A DNA stretch of 64,000 nt, taken from Streptomyces ardesiacus (GTDB taxonomy: Bacteria; Actinomycetota; Actinomycetes; Streptomycetales; Streptomycetaceae). The stretch is from positions 1,054,001-1,118,000 of the forward strand of contig NZ_BEWC01000001.1 of assembly GCF_003112575.1 (NCBI RefSeq), in the 5' to 3' direction. Both the position numbers and the translations under genes were made by a program. The notes under the pieces are model-generated. The model did no database searches, was not told the DNA's origin, and worked only from the letters and a program-made list of their open reading frames with translations. Each line of letters starts with the position of its first letter. Position 1 is the stretch's first letter. Positions 25,531 to 34,922 of the stretch are shown piece by piece.

Positions 25531-28260
25531 ATGACCGGAGAGACGACCGTACCCACGGCCGTGCGGATCCACGGCCGCGGCGCGCAACGCAAGGCGCTGA
25601 GCGCCCTGTTGGACGGGCTGCCGGCCCACGGCGGCCGGCTCCTGCTGGCCGGCGAACCCGGACTGGGCCGCACCACGCTGCTCCAGTGGGCCGCCCGCTC
25701 CTTCCGGCAGGGGCCCGTGCTCCACCTGCGTCCGGAACCGGCACCGGAGGCGCCCGGTACCGCCCGGCGCCTGCTCGACACCCTGCGGTCCACGGCCGGC
25801 GGGGCACCCCTGCTCGTGTGCGTGGACGACGCGCACCGGTGGGACGCCCCGGCCCGGAACGCGCTCGGCCGCGCGGTGGAACGCCTGAGCGGCCCCGGAC
25901 GGGCCGGGCTGCTCCTCACCGCCGCCTCGGACCGCGCCCTCGCCCCGGACCTCGCCCGCCTGCCCGTCGTCCGCCTGGACCCGCTGTCACCGGCACGGGC
26001 CGCCGCCCTGCTGGACGACCTGACCGACGGCGCCGCCGCCCCGGCCGTCCGCGAGTGGCTCCTGGCCGAGGCGGAGGGCAACCCGGCCCTCCTCGTCGCC
26101 CTCCTGCGCAGGCTGTCACCGGCCGAACTGCGCGGACACCGGCCCCTGCCCGGCCCGCCGGCGGACCCGGCGGCCCTCGTCGAGGCGGCGGGCGGCGTGC
26201 CGGCCTGCCCGTCCGCGCATGCCCGGGACCTGCTGCTGACGGTGGCGGCTGCCGTACGGGCCTCGGACGGGCCGGACGTCGACGCCGGCGCGGTCCGTGA
26301 CGCGCTCGGGCGCCTGCGCCCGGCACGGGAGGCCGGTGCCCGGCTCGAACCGCTGCCCGCCCAGCTCGCCCCGTCCGGTGACCGGCTCCGCTTCCGCAGT
26401 CCGCTGGTCGGCCGCACGGTGTACGCCACCGCCGCGCCGGACCGACGCCGCGCCGTGCACGCGGCGTTGGCCGACGTGCTGGAGAGCGGCGGCGACCGGC
26501 TCCCGGGGCTGCTGCACCGCTCCTGGGCCCGCGGCGGTCCGGCGCCCGCCCCGGCACACGCGGACCGGCTCGCGGCGGCGGCCGCCGACGGCACCGTGCC
26601 CGCCTCGTACCGGCTGCGCGCGACGGCGTACGCCCGCGCCGCCGAGCTGACGGCCGACGGAGCGCGGCGGGCGGAGCGGTACACCGCCGCGGCCGAACAG
26701 GCCCTGCACGCGGGGCGCCCCGACCAGGCCCGCCCGCTGCTCGACGCGGCCCGCGACCGCGCCGCACCCGCCGCCGCACGGGGCCGGGCGGAGCTGGTGC
26801 GCGGCCTCGTGGAACTCGGGGACGGACCGGTCGGCGACGCCCACCAGTCCCTGCTGCTGGCCGCCTCCCTGCTCGCCGCGGACGCGCCCGCCGACGCCGC
26901 GAGCGCCGCCCTGGCCGCCGCCGGCGCGGCCTGGGCGGCGGGCGACCTGCCCGGCTGCCTGGCCACACTCGCCCCCGGACCGGCCCACCGCGCCGCCGAG
27001 GCGCCCGGCGTGCGCGACCACCGCGCCGGCATGCGGGCGCTCCTCGAAGGGCGGCTCGACCGGGCGGGGGCGCCGCTCGCGCACGTGGTGCGGCGGGGCA
27101 GGACCGAGGACCGGCCCGAGCCGCTGCTGCGGTCGGCGGCGGCCGCGCTGCTGCTCGGGGACGTGGACGCGGCCCGCCGCGCCGGCGCCCGCGCCCTGGC
27201 CGCCACCCGGCAGCTCGGGTCCGACGCGCTGGAACCGCAGGCACTGGAGTACCTCGCCTACGCCGAACTGCGCGCCGGCCGGCACCCGCAGGCCCGCGCC
27301 CACGCGGAGGAGGGGCTGCGCACCGCACTGCGGGCCGGGCAGCGCAACAGGGCGGCGCACCACCGGGCCGTACTGGCCCTCGCGGCGTCGATCGAGGAGG
27401 AACCCGACGTCGTCGCCGGGCACGTCGCGGCGGCCCTGGACACGGCCCGGCGGCACGGGCTCGCCCAGGCGGCCACCCTCGCCCAGTGGGCGGCGGCCCG
27501 CACCGACCTCGGGCGCGGACGCCCCTTCGACGCCGCCGACCGGCTCGGACTCCTCGTCCTGCCGGGCCCGGGGCGGGGCCACTTCGCCGTCTGGCGGCTG
27601 GCCGTGCCCTGCTTCGTGGAGGCCGCGGTCCTCGCCGGACGCCAGGACGACGCCCGTGCGGTCCTCACGGACTTCGCGGGCTGGGCGGCGTTCGGCGCCG
27701 ACCCCCAGGCCGCCGCCCAACTCTCCCGCTGCCACGCGCTCCTCGCCCCGCCGGACCGCGCCGACGGCCTCTACCGGCGCGCGCTCGCCCAGCACGACGA
27801 GACGGGCGGCGACTTCGAACGGGCCCGCACCGCGCTGCTGTACGGCAAGTGGCTGCGCCGGCGCCGCAGACCGCGCGAGGCCCGCGGCCGCCTCGGCGCC
27901 GCGCTGGCCGGCTTCGAGCGCTGCGGCGCCGGCGTCTGGGCCGCGCAGGCACACGACGAACTGCGCGCCCTCGGGGCGGCTCCGCAGGCAAGCGGTGCCG
28001 CGGCACCGGCCCGCCTCGGCCGCCTGACCCCGCAGCAACTGCGCATCGCGCGGCACGTCGCCGAGGGCGCCACCAACCGGGAGGTCGCGCTGACCCTCGC
28101 GGTGAGCACCCGCACCGTCGACTACCACCTGCGCAAGGTGTTCGCCGCCCTCGGGGTCCGTTCCCGCCTGGAGCTGGCCCGGGTGATCGGGCAGGCGGAG
28201 CGGGGCCAGGAGACCCGCCGGACGGCCGGTCAGCAGGAAAAGACCGGTGCACAACCCTAG
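25531..28260 (+). CDS. LuxR-family regulator with N-terminal ATPase (LAL type)
   Basis: A 909-residue large ATP-binding LuxR regulator. The N-terminal P-loop GEPGLGRTT (residues 41-49) has Arg47 where Lys is expected; Walker B is CVDDAHRWD near 97-105. A long tetratricopeptide-like alpha-helical middle region (about 350-800, alanine- and leucine-rich) follows, and a C-terminal LuxR HTH (about 829-888) with TNREVALTLAVSTRTVDYHL. LAL proteins activate secondary metabolism or sugar genes. The downstream PucR gene and importer operon are plausible targets but that is inference. Start ATG 25531 follows the palindromic leaderless promoter; the frame is open from 25453. Confidence 0.88.
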   Translation: MTGETTVPTAVRIHGRGAQRKALSALLDGLPAHGGRLLLAGEPGLGRTTLLQWAARSFRQGPVLHLRPEPAPEAPGTARRLLDTLRSTAGGAPLLVCVDDAHRWDAPARNALGRAVERLSGPGRAGLLLTAASDRALAPDLARLPVVRLDPLSPARAAALLDDLTDGAAAPAVREWLLAEAEGNPALLVALLRRLSPAELRGHRPLPGPPADPAALVEAAGGVPACPSAHARDLLLTVAAAVRASDGPDVDAGAVRDALGRLRPAREAGARLEPLPAQLAPSGDRLRFRSPLVGRTVYATAAPDRRRAVHAALADVLESGGDRLPGLLHRSWARGGPAPAPAHADRLAAAAADGTVPASYRLRATAYARAAELTADGARRAERYTAAAEQALHAGRPDQARPLLDAARDRAAPAAARGRAELVRGLVELGDGPVGDAHQSLLLAASLLAADAPADAASAALAAAGAAWAAGDLPGCLATLAPGPAHRAAEAPGVRDHRAGMRALLEGRLDRAGAPLAHVVRRGRTEDRPEPLLRSAAAALLLGDVDAARRAGARALAATRQLGSDALEPQALEYLAYAELRAGRHPQARAHAEEGLRTALRAGQRNRAAHHRAVLALAASIEEEPDVVAGHVAAALDTARRHGLAQAATLAQWAAARTDLGRGRPFDAADRLGLLVLPGPGRGHFAVWRLAVPCFVEAAVLAGRQDDARAVLTDFAGWAAFGADPQAAAQLSRCHALLAPPDRADGLYRRALAQHDETGGDFERARTALLYGKWLRRRRRPREARGRLGAALAGFERCGAGVWAAQAHDELRALGAAPQASGAAAPARLGRLTPQQLRIARHVAEGATNREVALTLAVSTRTVDYHLRKVFAALGVRSRLELARVIGQAERGQETRRTAGQQEKTGAQP

Positions 28261-28380
28261 GGACCGACCGGACGGTATGCCATCCTTCGGGGCAGGACGA
28301 GTCAGGGGGCGGGCCCGGCGCGGCGGGACGGCCCGTCGCGCGGCGGAGCCTTTGCGAGCCCTGCCCCGGGAAGGACCGCG

Positions 28381-29664
28381 ATGCAGCACGCCGTACGGTC
28401 ACGAGCAGCGATCCGCACCGGGCTGACGCCCGTTCCACGCCCGCGGACACCCGGCGTCACGTCGTTGATCGACGCCGACGCCCTGCGTGTTTTGCACCGG
28501 GCCGCCCGCGGCCTGCTGGACGACCTGCCGGACCTGACCGACCGCCTGATGGTCCTGCTGCAGGAGCAGGAGCCCGCCTACCGGGCCGCCGTCGCCCAGG
28601 ACCCCACCGCCACCTGGCAGGAGGCCCACCGCTCCCTGCGGCACAGCGTGACCTCACTGCTCGACCCGCGCGGCACCCGCGACGCGGCCCGCCGCTGCTC
28701 CTGGCGGATCGGCGCCGCCCGCGCCGAGCAGGGACTCCCGCTGGACGCCCTGCTGCACGCCTTCCGCCTGGGCGGCTCGCTGGTGTGGCAGCGGCTGATC
28801 GAGGAGACCTCCAGGGCCGCCCCCGAAGACGTGCGGCTCCTCGTGCACGTGGCCGCCGACGTGTGGAACTTCGTCGACGAGCACTGCACCCTCGTCGCGG
28901 ACGCCTACCGGCAGACCGAGTGGAGGATCGGCCGGCGCCGCGAGAACCGCGCCCGGCTGCTGGCGGCCGGTCTGCTCGACGGCACCGGCCGCATCGCCGA
29001 CCTGCCCGAGGCCGCCCGCGTCCTGGACCTGCCGGAACAGGGCCGGTACGTCGTCGTCGCCGTCACCGGCGTCCCCCCGGGCCGGTCCGACGCCGCCCGC
29101 GCCGCCGCCGTACCGCCCGGCTCCCGCGTCCACTGGCACGCCGGTCCCGGGACGGACTACGGCATCGTCCTCGTCGGCGCCCCCGAAGCACCCACGGACC
29201 CGGGGCCGACCGGCGCGCAGCCCCACGCCCCCGTTCCGGGCCTGCGGATCGGCGTCGGCATCCCGGTCGACGGACTCGCCTGCGTCGGCGACGCGCGCAG
29301 GCTCGCGGACACGGCGCTGGAGATCTGCCCCGCGTCCGGCGGCGCGGTGCGCCTGGCCGACCAGCTCCCCGCCGCCCTGGTCGTCTCCAGCCCCGAGCTG
29401 GGGAGCACCCTCGCCGAGAGCGTGCTCGGCCCCCTGCTCCGCCTCGAACCCGCCGACCGCGAGGTGCTGCTGGACACCCTCACCACGTGGCTGGAGTGCG
29501 ACGGTTCGGCCCAGCGCGCCGGTGAGCGCCTCTACTGCCACCGCAACACGGTCCTCAACCGCCTCCGCCGCTGCGAACAGCTCACCGGCCGCTCCCTGGC
29601 CCGTCCGGCCGACGTCGTCGAGTTCAGCCTGGCCCTCACCGCCCGCCGGGTCCTGCCGGACTGA
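28381..29664 (+). CDS. PucR/CdaR-family transcriptional regulator
   Basis: A 427-residue regulator: an N-terminal RsbRD-like helical bundle (about residues 30-180, DALRVLHRAARGLLDDLPDL), a GGDEF-like CdaR middle region, and a C-terminal PucR HTH near residues 370-425 (TWLECDGSAQRAGERLYCH then RNTVLNRLRRCEQLTG). PucR-type activators commonly control amino-acid or purine catabolism. It lies between the LAL regulator and the liv importer in the same direction, so it is a strong candidate for controlling that operon. GGAAGG lies before the ATG. Confidence 0.87.
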   Translation: MQHAVRSRAAIRTGLTPVPRPRTPGVTSLIDADALRVLHRAARGLLDDLPDLTDRLMVLLQEQEPAYRAAVAQDPTATWQEAHRSLRHSVTSLLDPRGTRDAARRCSWRIGAARAEQGLPLDALLHAFRLGGSLVWQRLIEETSRAAPEDVRLLVHVAADVWNFVDEHCTLVADAYRQTEWRIGRRRENRARLLAAGLLDGTGRIADLPEAARVLDLPEQGRYVVVAVTGVPPGRSDAARAAAVPPGSRVHWHAGPGTDYGIVLVGAPEAPTDPGPTGAQPHAPVPGLRIGVGIPVDGLACVGDARRLADTALEICPASGGAVRLADQLPAALVVSSPELGSTLAESVLGPLLRLEPADREVLLDTLTTWLECDGSAQRAGERLYCHRNTVLNRLRRCEQLTGRSLARPADVVEFSLALTARRVLPD

Positions 29665-29669
29665 GACAC

Positions 29670-29705
29670 GGGGCGGGGACGGCCGCCGGCGAGCGCCCCC
29701 GCCCC
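29670..29705 (+). terminator. hairpin after pucR-type gene
   Basis: A 9-bp perfect stem (GGGGCGGGG and CCCCGCCCC) with an 18-nt loop follows the regulator's stop. It separates the regulator from the importer operon. Confidence 0.45.
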
Positions 29706-29861
29706 GCCCGCCTGGGCATCCGCACAGACTCGCCCGCCCCGGACTGGGACCCCGCAGCGATCCCGCCCGGTCCCCCTGTACCGCCCCCCGCGCCCGTGCT
29801 GTCGTGAGCTCTCCCCGACCACCGTCACCGTGCCCTCCCGGCCCGGTTCCAAGGAGCCGCG

Positions 29862-30653
29862 ATGCCCGCAGCACCATCGGACGGCGCGCCCGCGCTGCAC
29901 GTCGAGAGCCTCGACGTGACGTACGGGCGCGCTCTGTCCGCCCTCCGCTCCGTGTCCCTGACCGTCCCGCCCGGTGCCGTCGTCGCCCTGCTCGGTGCCA
30001 ACGGCGCCGGCAAGACCACCCTGCTGCGGGCCGTCTCGGGCACCCTGCGCCTGCACCGCGGTGCCGTCACGGCCGGCCGCGTCCGCTACGGCGACACGGT
30101 GCTCGACGGCCGCGACCCGGTGGCCGCCGTACGCGCCGGGGTCGTCCAAGTTCCCGAGGGCAGGCGGGTGTTCGCCGGACTCACCGTCGACGAAAATCTG
30201 CGGGCCGGGGGACTCGGCCTCAACCGGCGGGCCCCGGACCAGGTCCGCGAGGCCCGGGAGCGGGTCTTCACCCTCTTCCCGAGGCTCGCCGAGCGCACCC
30301 GACAGGCCGCCGGCCTGCTGTCCGGCGGCGAGCAGCAGATGCTCGCCATCGGCCGCGCCCTGATGGCCGCCCCCCGCCTGCTCCTCCTCGACGAGCCCTC
30401 CCTCGGACTCGCCCCGATGATGGTCGACCGCATCGCCGGGGTCGTGCGCGAGATCAACGCCCAGGGCACCGCCGTCCTCCTCGTCGAGCAGAACGCCGGG
30501 ATGGCCCTGTCGCTCGCCGCGCACGCATACGTCCTGGAGGTCGGCGAGATCGGACTGTCCGGCTCCGCCGCCGAACTCGCCCGCACGGACGCCGTGCGCC
30601 GCCTCTACCTGGGCGAGACCACCGACGCCGCCGACGGCAAGGGGGCCGCGTGA
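29862..30653 (+). CDS. livF: branched-chain amino-acid-type ABC transporter, ATPase LivF
   Basis: A 263-residue cytoplasmic ATPase subunit. Walker A GANGAGKTT, signature LLSGGEQQ, Walker B LLLLDEPSLGLAP, switch His in VEQN position as Gln (LLVEQNAGMAL), which is typical of LivF. AAGGAG lies just before the ATG. It is the first gene of a five-gene operon; its stop overlaps the GTG of livG. The 197 bp upstream is free of genes and should contain the operon promoter. Confidence 0.92.
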   Translation: MPAAPSDGAPALHVESLDVTYGRALSALRSVSLTVPPGAVVALLGANGAGKTTLLRAVSGTLRLHRGAVTAGRVRYGDTVLDGRDPVAAVRAGVVQVPEGRRVFAGLTVDENLRAGGLGLNRRAPDQVREARERVFTLFPRLAERTRQAAGLLSGGEQQMLAIGRALMAAPRLLLLDEPSLGLAPMMVDRIAGVVREINAQGTAVLLVEQNAGMALSLAAHAYVLEVGEIGLSGSAAELARTDAVRRLYLGETTDAADGKGAA

Positions 30654-31444
30654 CCGCCCCCGCCGCGCCGCCCGCGCTCGACGTGCGCGGCGTGACCGTG
30701 CGCTTCGCCGGTCTCCTCGCCCTCGACGACGTCTCCTTCACCGTCGCCCCCGGCACCGTGCACGCCGTCATCGGACCCAACGGCGCCGGCAAGTCCACCT
30801 GCTTCAACGTCCTGTCCGGGCTCTACCGTCCCACCGCCGGTTCCGTACGGCTCGGCGCCGCGGAACTGACCCGGCTCGCCCCGCACCGGATCGCCGCCCT
30901 CGGCGTCGCCCGCACCTTCCAGAACATCGTCACCACCCGGGGCACCGTCGCCGACAACCTGATGCTCGGCCGGCACGCCCTGTCCCGCGCCGGTTTCGCC
31001 GCGGGCGCCCTGCGCCTGCCGGGTGCCCGGCGCGAACAGCGCGCCCACCTCGCCAGGGCCCGCGAGATCGCCGAACTCACCGGCCTCGGTGCCCACTTCG
31101 ACGCCCCCGTCGCGCTGCTGTCCTACGGCGACCGCAAACGTGTCGAACTCGCCCGCGCCCTGTGTCTGGAGCCCCGTGTCCTGCTGCTCGACGAACCCGT
31201 GGCCGGCATGAACGCGGCCGAACGCCTGCGCACGGCCGAGGTCGTCCGCGAGATCCGCGCCGAACTCGGCCTCTCCGTCGTGCTGGTGGAGCACGACATG
31301 GGCCTGGTCATGCGGCTCGCCGACGAGGTCACCGTCCTCGACTTCGGCCGGGCCGTGGCCCACGGCACCCCCGACGAGGTCCGGCGCGACCCCGAGGTGC
31401 TCCGCGCCTACCTCGGCACCGCCACGGGGGAGGACGCGGCATGA
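30650..31444 (+). CDS. livG: branched-chain amino-acid-type ABC transporter, ATPase LivG
   Basis: A 264-residue ATPase with Walker A GPNGAGKST, signature LSYGDRKRVELARAL (LivG-type), Walker B LLLDEPVAGMN and switch His in LVEHDMG. Pairs with LivF to power import. The GTG at 30650 overlaps the livF stop and its own stop overlaps the livH ATG, so the five subunits are translationally coupled. Confidence 0.92.
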   Translation: MTAPAAPPALDVRGVTVRFAGLLALDDVSFTVAPGTVHAVIGPNGAGKSTCFNVLSGLYRPTAGSVRLGAAELTRLAPHRIAALGVARTFQNIVTTRGTVADNLMLGRHALSRAGFAAGALRLPGARREQRAHLARAREIAELTGLGAHFDAPVALLSYGDRKRVELARALCLEPRVLLLDEPVAGMNAAERLRTAEVVREIRAELGLSVVLVEHDMGLVMRLADEVTVLDFGRAVAHGTPDEVRRDPEVLRAYLGTATGEDAA

Positions 31445-32340
31445 CCGGCTTCCTCGACAGCCTGTTCAACGGCCTCGCCCTGGGCTCCGTGTACGCCCTG
31501 ATCGCCCTCGGCTTCGTCACCGTCTTCAAGGCGTCCGGCGTCCTGAGCTTCACCCACGGCTCCCTGCTGCTGCTCGGCGGCTACCTCGTCGCCGTCCTCC
31601 ACGACGACCTCGGCTTCGCCGGGGCGCTCGCCCTCGCGGTCCTGGTGACGGCGGCGGCGGCCGGGGTGCTGGACCGGCTCGTGCTGCAACGCGTCGGCGG
31701 GAGCGACCCGCACGCCGCGCACGTGCAGACCATCGTGACCATCGGCGTCGACATCGTCCTGGTCACCGACCTCGCCCGGCGCATCGGCGGTGACCTGCTG
31801 CCGCTCGGCGACCCCTGGGGCTCCGCCGTGAGCGACCTCGGACCGGTGACCGTGGCCGACAGCCGCGTCGCCGCGATCCTCGTGTCCGCCGCCGCCATCG
31901 GCGGCGCCTTCGCCCTCTTCCGGTTCACGCCCTGGGGCCTGGCGCTGCGCGCCGCCGCCGAGGACCGCGAGGCCGCCGCCCTCATGGGCGTACGGCTCAC
32001 CCGCGTCCGCACCGCCGCCTGGTGCCTGGCCGGCGGCCTCGCCGCACTCGCCGCCGTCTTCCTGGTCGCCTTCCCGGCGCCCGGCCTCGAACGCACCACG
32101 GGGCAACTCGCCCTGAAGGCCTTCCCGGCCGCCATCCTCGGCGGCATGGCCTCCCCGGTCGGCGCCCTGGTCGGCAGCCTGCTGATCGGTCTCACCGAGG
32201 CCTTCGTCGCCGGCTACCAGACGGACCTGCACGTCCTCGGCGAGGGATTCGGCGACGTCGCGCCGTACGCCGTGATGGTGCTCGTCCTGCTGGTGCGCCC
32301 CGCCGGACTCTTCGCCGCGAAGGGAGCGGTCCGTGTCTGA
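31441..32340 (+). CDS. livH: branched-chain amino-acid-type permease LivH
   Basis: A 299-residue polytopic permease, about eight membrane helices, with NGLALGSVYALIALGFVTV at the start and the EAA-like coupling region RAAAEDREAAALMGVRLTRVR. It forms the channel with LivM. Overlap with livG is ATGA; the livM GTG starts eight bases before its stop. Confidence 0.9.
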   Translation: MTGFLDSLFNGLALGSVYALIALGFVTVFKASGVLSFTHGSLLLLGGYLVAVLHDDLGFAGALALAVLVTAAAAGVLDRLVLQRVGGSDPHAAHVQTIVTIGVDIVLVTDLARRIGGDLLPLGDPWGSAVSDLGPVTVADSRVAAILVSAAAIGGAFALFRFTPWGLALRAAAEDREAAALMGVRLTRVRTAAWCLAGGLAALAAVFLVAFPAPGLERTTGQLALKAFPAAILGGMASPVGALVGSLLIGLTEAFVAGYQTDLHVLGEGFGDVAPYAVMVLVLLVRPAGLFAAKGAVRV

Positions 32341-33487
32341 CCTGCGCTCCCTCCTCCTGCGGCGCGGCCCGCTCCTGGCGGCCGCCCTGCTCCTGTGTGC
32401 CCTGCCCTTCTACCTCGACGCCTTCTGGCTGCGCATCGGCCTGTTCTCCATGGCCGCCGCCATCGGTGCCGTCGGGCTCGGCCTGCTCAGCGGCACCGCC
32501 GGGCAGCTCTCCCTCGGGCACGCCTTCTTCCTCGCCGTGGGCGCCTACGGCTACGTGTGGCTGGCGGGCGAGCCGGGCCCCGGGCTGCCGCCCGCCGTGG
32601 CCCTCGTCCTCGCCGTTCTCCTGGCCGGTGCGGCGGGCGGGCTGTTCAGTCCCGTCGCCGGGCGCGTGAAGGGCATCTACCTGGGCGTGGCCACCCTCGC
32701 CCTGGTCTTCCTCGGCCACCACGTCCTGCTCACCGCGGACTCCGTCACCGGCGGCTTCAACGGCCGCTCGGTGCCGCCGCTGGAGCTGGGCGGCTTCGCC
32801 TTCGACGGGTCCGGTCCCGGACTCACCGTCCTGGGCGTGCCGTTCGGCGCCGAGGAGCGGCTCTGGTACCTGGGCCTTACCCTGTTCGCCGTCACCTGGT
32901 TCACGGCGCGCGGACTGCTGCGCGGACGGCCCGGACGGGCCCTGGTGGCGCTGCGGGACAGCGAGACGGCGGCCTCCGTGATGGGCGTGCACGTGGCCCG
33001 CTACCGCTCGGCCGCGTTCGTCGTCTCGTCGATGTACGCGGGCCTCGCCGGCGTCCTGCTCGCGCTCTCCTTCCGCCGCGTGGTCCCCGACTACTTCTCC
33101 CTCGCGCTCTCCGTCGACTACCTCGCCATGATCGTCATCGGGGGCCTCGGCTCGGTGGCCGGAGCCACCGCGGGGGCCGTCTTCGTCACCGCGCTGCCCC
33201 TGCTGATGACCCGCTACGCCGACCAACTGCCCCTGGTGGCGGCTCCGGGCTCCGGCGACGGCTCGATCGGCCCGACCGAGGCGTCCCGCTACCTCTACGG
33301 CGCGGCGATCGTGGCCGTCCTCCTCTTCGCCCCCGACGGCCTGCACGGACTGGCCCGCCGCGCGCGGGCCCGCCTGCGCCGCCGGGCGCCCGCCCCCGGA
33401 GCCCCCGGCGCCGGACCGGTGCCCTCCGCCGCCGCCTCACCCGTCACCACCGACACCACCGCACGAGCCAAGGAGCACACCCCGTGA
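32333..33487 (+). CDS. livM: branched-chain amino-acid-type permease LivM
   Basis: A 384-residue permease with about nine membrane helices, family blocks GLGLLSGTAGQLSLGHAFF and VALRDSETAASVMGVHVARYR, and YLAMIVIGGLGSVAGATAGA. The C-terminal tail is Pro/Ala-rich and cytoplasmic. The GTG start overlaps livH; its TGA overlaps the binding-protein GTG. Confidence 0.9.
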   Translation: MSDLRSLLLRRGPLLAAALLLCALPFYLDAFWLRIGLFSMAAAIGAVGLGLLSGTAGQLSLGHAFFLAVGAYGYVWLAGEPGPGLPPAVALVLAVLLAGAAGGLFSPVAGRVKGIYLGVATLALVFLGHHVLLTADSVTGGFNGRSVPPLELGGFAFDGSGPGLTVLGVPFGAEERLWYLGLTLFAVTWFTARGLLRGRPGRALVALRDSETAASVMGVHVARYRSAAFVVSSMYAGLAGVLLALSFRRVVPDYFSLALSVDYLAMIVIGGLGSVAGATAGAVFVTALPLLMTRYADQLPLVAAPGSGDGSIGPTEASRYLYGAAIVAVLLFAPDGLHGLARRARARLRRRAPAPGAPGAGPVPSAAASPVTTDTTARAKEHTP

Positions 33488-34776
33488 ACGTCACGCACCC
33501 CAGACCCCGCGCCGCCCGCACCCCCGCCCGGACCGCCGCCCTGGCCGCGGCACTGGCCGCCGTGCTGCTCGCGGGCACCGCCTGCAGCTCCAAGGCGGAC
33601 GGCGGGAGCACCGGCGACGCCGCCGACGGCGTCAGGACCGGTCCCGGAGTCGGCGAGAAGACCATCAGACTCGGCGCGCTGACCGACCTCACCGGCCCCT
33701 ACGCCACCCTCGGCAAGAGCATCGTGCAGGCCCAGCAGATGTGGGCCGACGAGACCAACGCCGCGGGCGGCATCTGCGGACGCCGGGTCGAGATCGTCGT
33801 CAAGGACCACGGCTACGACGTGCAGAAGGCCGTCACCGCCTACGCCGACATCGCGCCGGACGTCGTCGCCCTGCCCCAGGTCATCGGCTCGCCGGTGGTC
33901 TCCGCCCTGCTCGACGACATCGAGCGGGACCACATGCTGACCTTCCCGCAGGCCTGGGCGGCCTCCCTGCTCGGCCGGGACTCCGTCCAGGTACTCGGCA
34001 CCACCTACGACATCGACATGATCGCCGCCGTCGACTTCCTGACCCGCACCAAGAAGCTCGCCAAGGGCGACACGATCGGCCACGTCTACTTCGAGGGCGA
34101 CTACGGCGCCAACGCGCTGGAGGGCTCCGAATGGGCCGCCGAGCAGGCGGGGATGAAGATCGCCGGGCAGAAGATCAAGGCCACGGACACCGACCTGACG
34201 GCGCAGGTGGCCGCGCTGAGCAAGGCCGGGGCCAAGGCGATCCTGATCAGCGCGGGCCCCGCCCAGACGGCCTCCCTGGCCGGCGTGGCCGCCGCCCGTG
34301 GCCTGAAGGTGCCGATCGTCACCAGCGCCCCCGGCTACGCGCCCCAGCTGCTCAAGACGCCCGCCGCGGCGGCGCTGGAGGCCATGGTCCACGTGGTCAG
34401 CGCCGCCCCGGCGGTCAGCTCCGACCTGCCGGGGGTCAAGAAGATGGCCGCCTCCTACCAGAAGGCGTACCCGGGCGAGCCCGTCGACTCCGGCGTGCTC
34501 TCCGGGTACAACGCCGCCCAGTTGATCGGCACCGATCTGAAGAAGGCCTGCCAGGGCGGCAGCCTGGCACGGCAGGACGTGGTCAAGGCGCACCGCTCCC
34601 AGAAGGACGCGGACACCGGACTGGGCACCCCGCAGGACTTCACCTACGTGACCGCGCCGGCCAGCCGGTCCACCTATGTGCTCAAGCCCGACGCCAAGGC
34701 CCTCGGCGGCCTGGCCGGAGTGGAGGACGCCCACGAGCCGGCCGGAGTGGACGCGTACCTGGCCGGGCGCGGCTGA
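33484..34776 (+). CDS. extracellular substrate-binding lipoprotein of the liv-type importer
   Basis: A 430-residue periplasmic-binding-protein homologue. The N-terminal signal ends in the lipobox LAGTAC, so the mature protein would be lipid-anchored on the cell surface. The body is a type I fold with GALTDLTGPYATLG, GRRVEIVVKDHGYD and AAARGLKVPIVTSAPGY. It recognises the ligand for the LivFGHM complex, likely an amino acid, amide or related small compound. The ligand cannot be read from sequence. A hairpin follows the gene. Confidence 0.9.
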   Translation: MNVTHPRPRAARTPARTAALAAALAAVLLAGTACSSKADGGSTGDAADGVRTGPGVGEKTIRLGALTDLTGPYATLGKSIVQAQQMWADETNAAGGICGRRVEIVVKDHGYDVQKAVTAYADIAPDVVALPQVIGSPVVSALLDDIERDHMLTFPQAWAASLLGRDSVQVLGTTYDIDMIAAVDFLTRTKKLAKGDTIGHVYFEGDYGANALEGSEWAAEQAGMKIAGQKIKATDTDLTAQVAALSKAGAKAILISAGPAQTASLAGVAAARGLKVPIVTSAPGYAPQLLKTPAAAALEAMVHVVSAAPAVSSDLPGVKKMAASYQKAYPGEPVDSGVLSGYNAAQLIGTDLKKACQGGSLARQDVVKAHRSQKDADTGLGTPQDFTYVTAPASRSTYVLKPDAKALGGLAGVEDAHEPAGVDAYLAGRG

Positions 34777-34786
34777 GAGGGGACGG

Positions 34787-34827
34787 TGGCCGCCAACTCC
34801 GCCGCAGCGCAACAGGGTTGGCGGCCA
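34787..34827 (+). terminator. hairpin after the importer operon
   Basis: An 11-bp perfect stem (TGGCCGCCAAC and GTTGGCGGCCA) with a 19-nt loop follows the stop of the binding-protein gene by about 10 bases. Confidence 0.5.
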
Positions 34828-34849
34828 TTCCTGCCGCCCTCTGGATTGG

Positions 34850-34878
34850 CTGACCACCGGGTCCCTAGGATGTACTGT
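34850..34878 (+). promoter_or_regulatory. promoter CTGACC-17-TACTGT
   Basis: A -35 CTGACC (34850-34855) and a -10 TACTGT (34873-34878) lie 17 bp apart. Transcription would begin near 34884, about 39 bases before the preferred methyltransferase start at 34923. Confidence 0.45.
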
Positions 34879-34922
34879 CTGTCATGCCAGTCCAGTTGGC
34901 CCCGTACGGAGCTGGGGGAACG

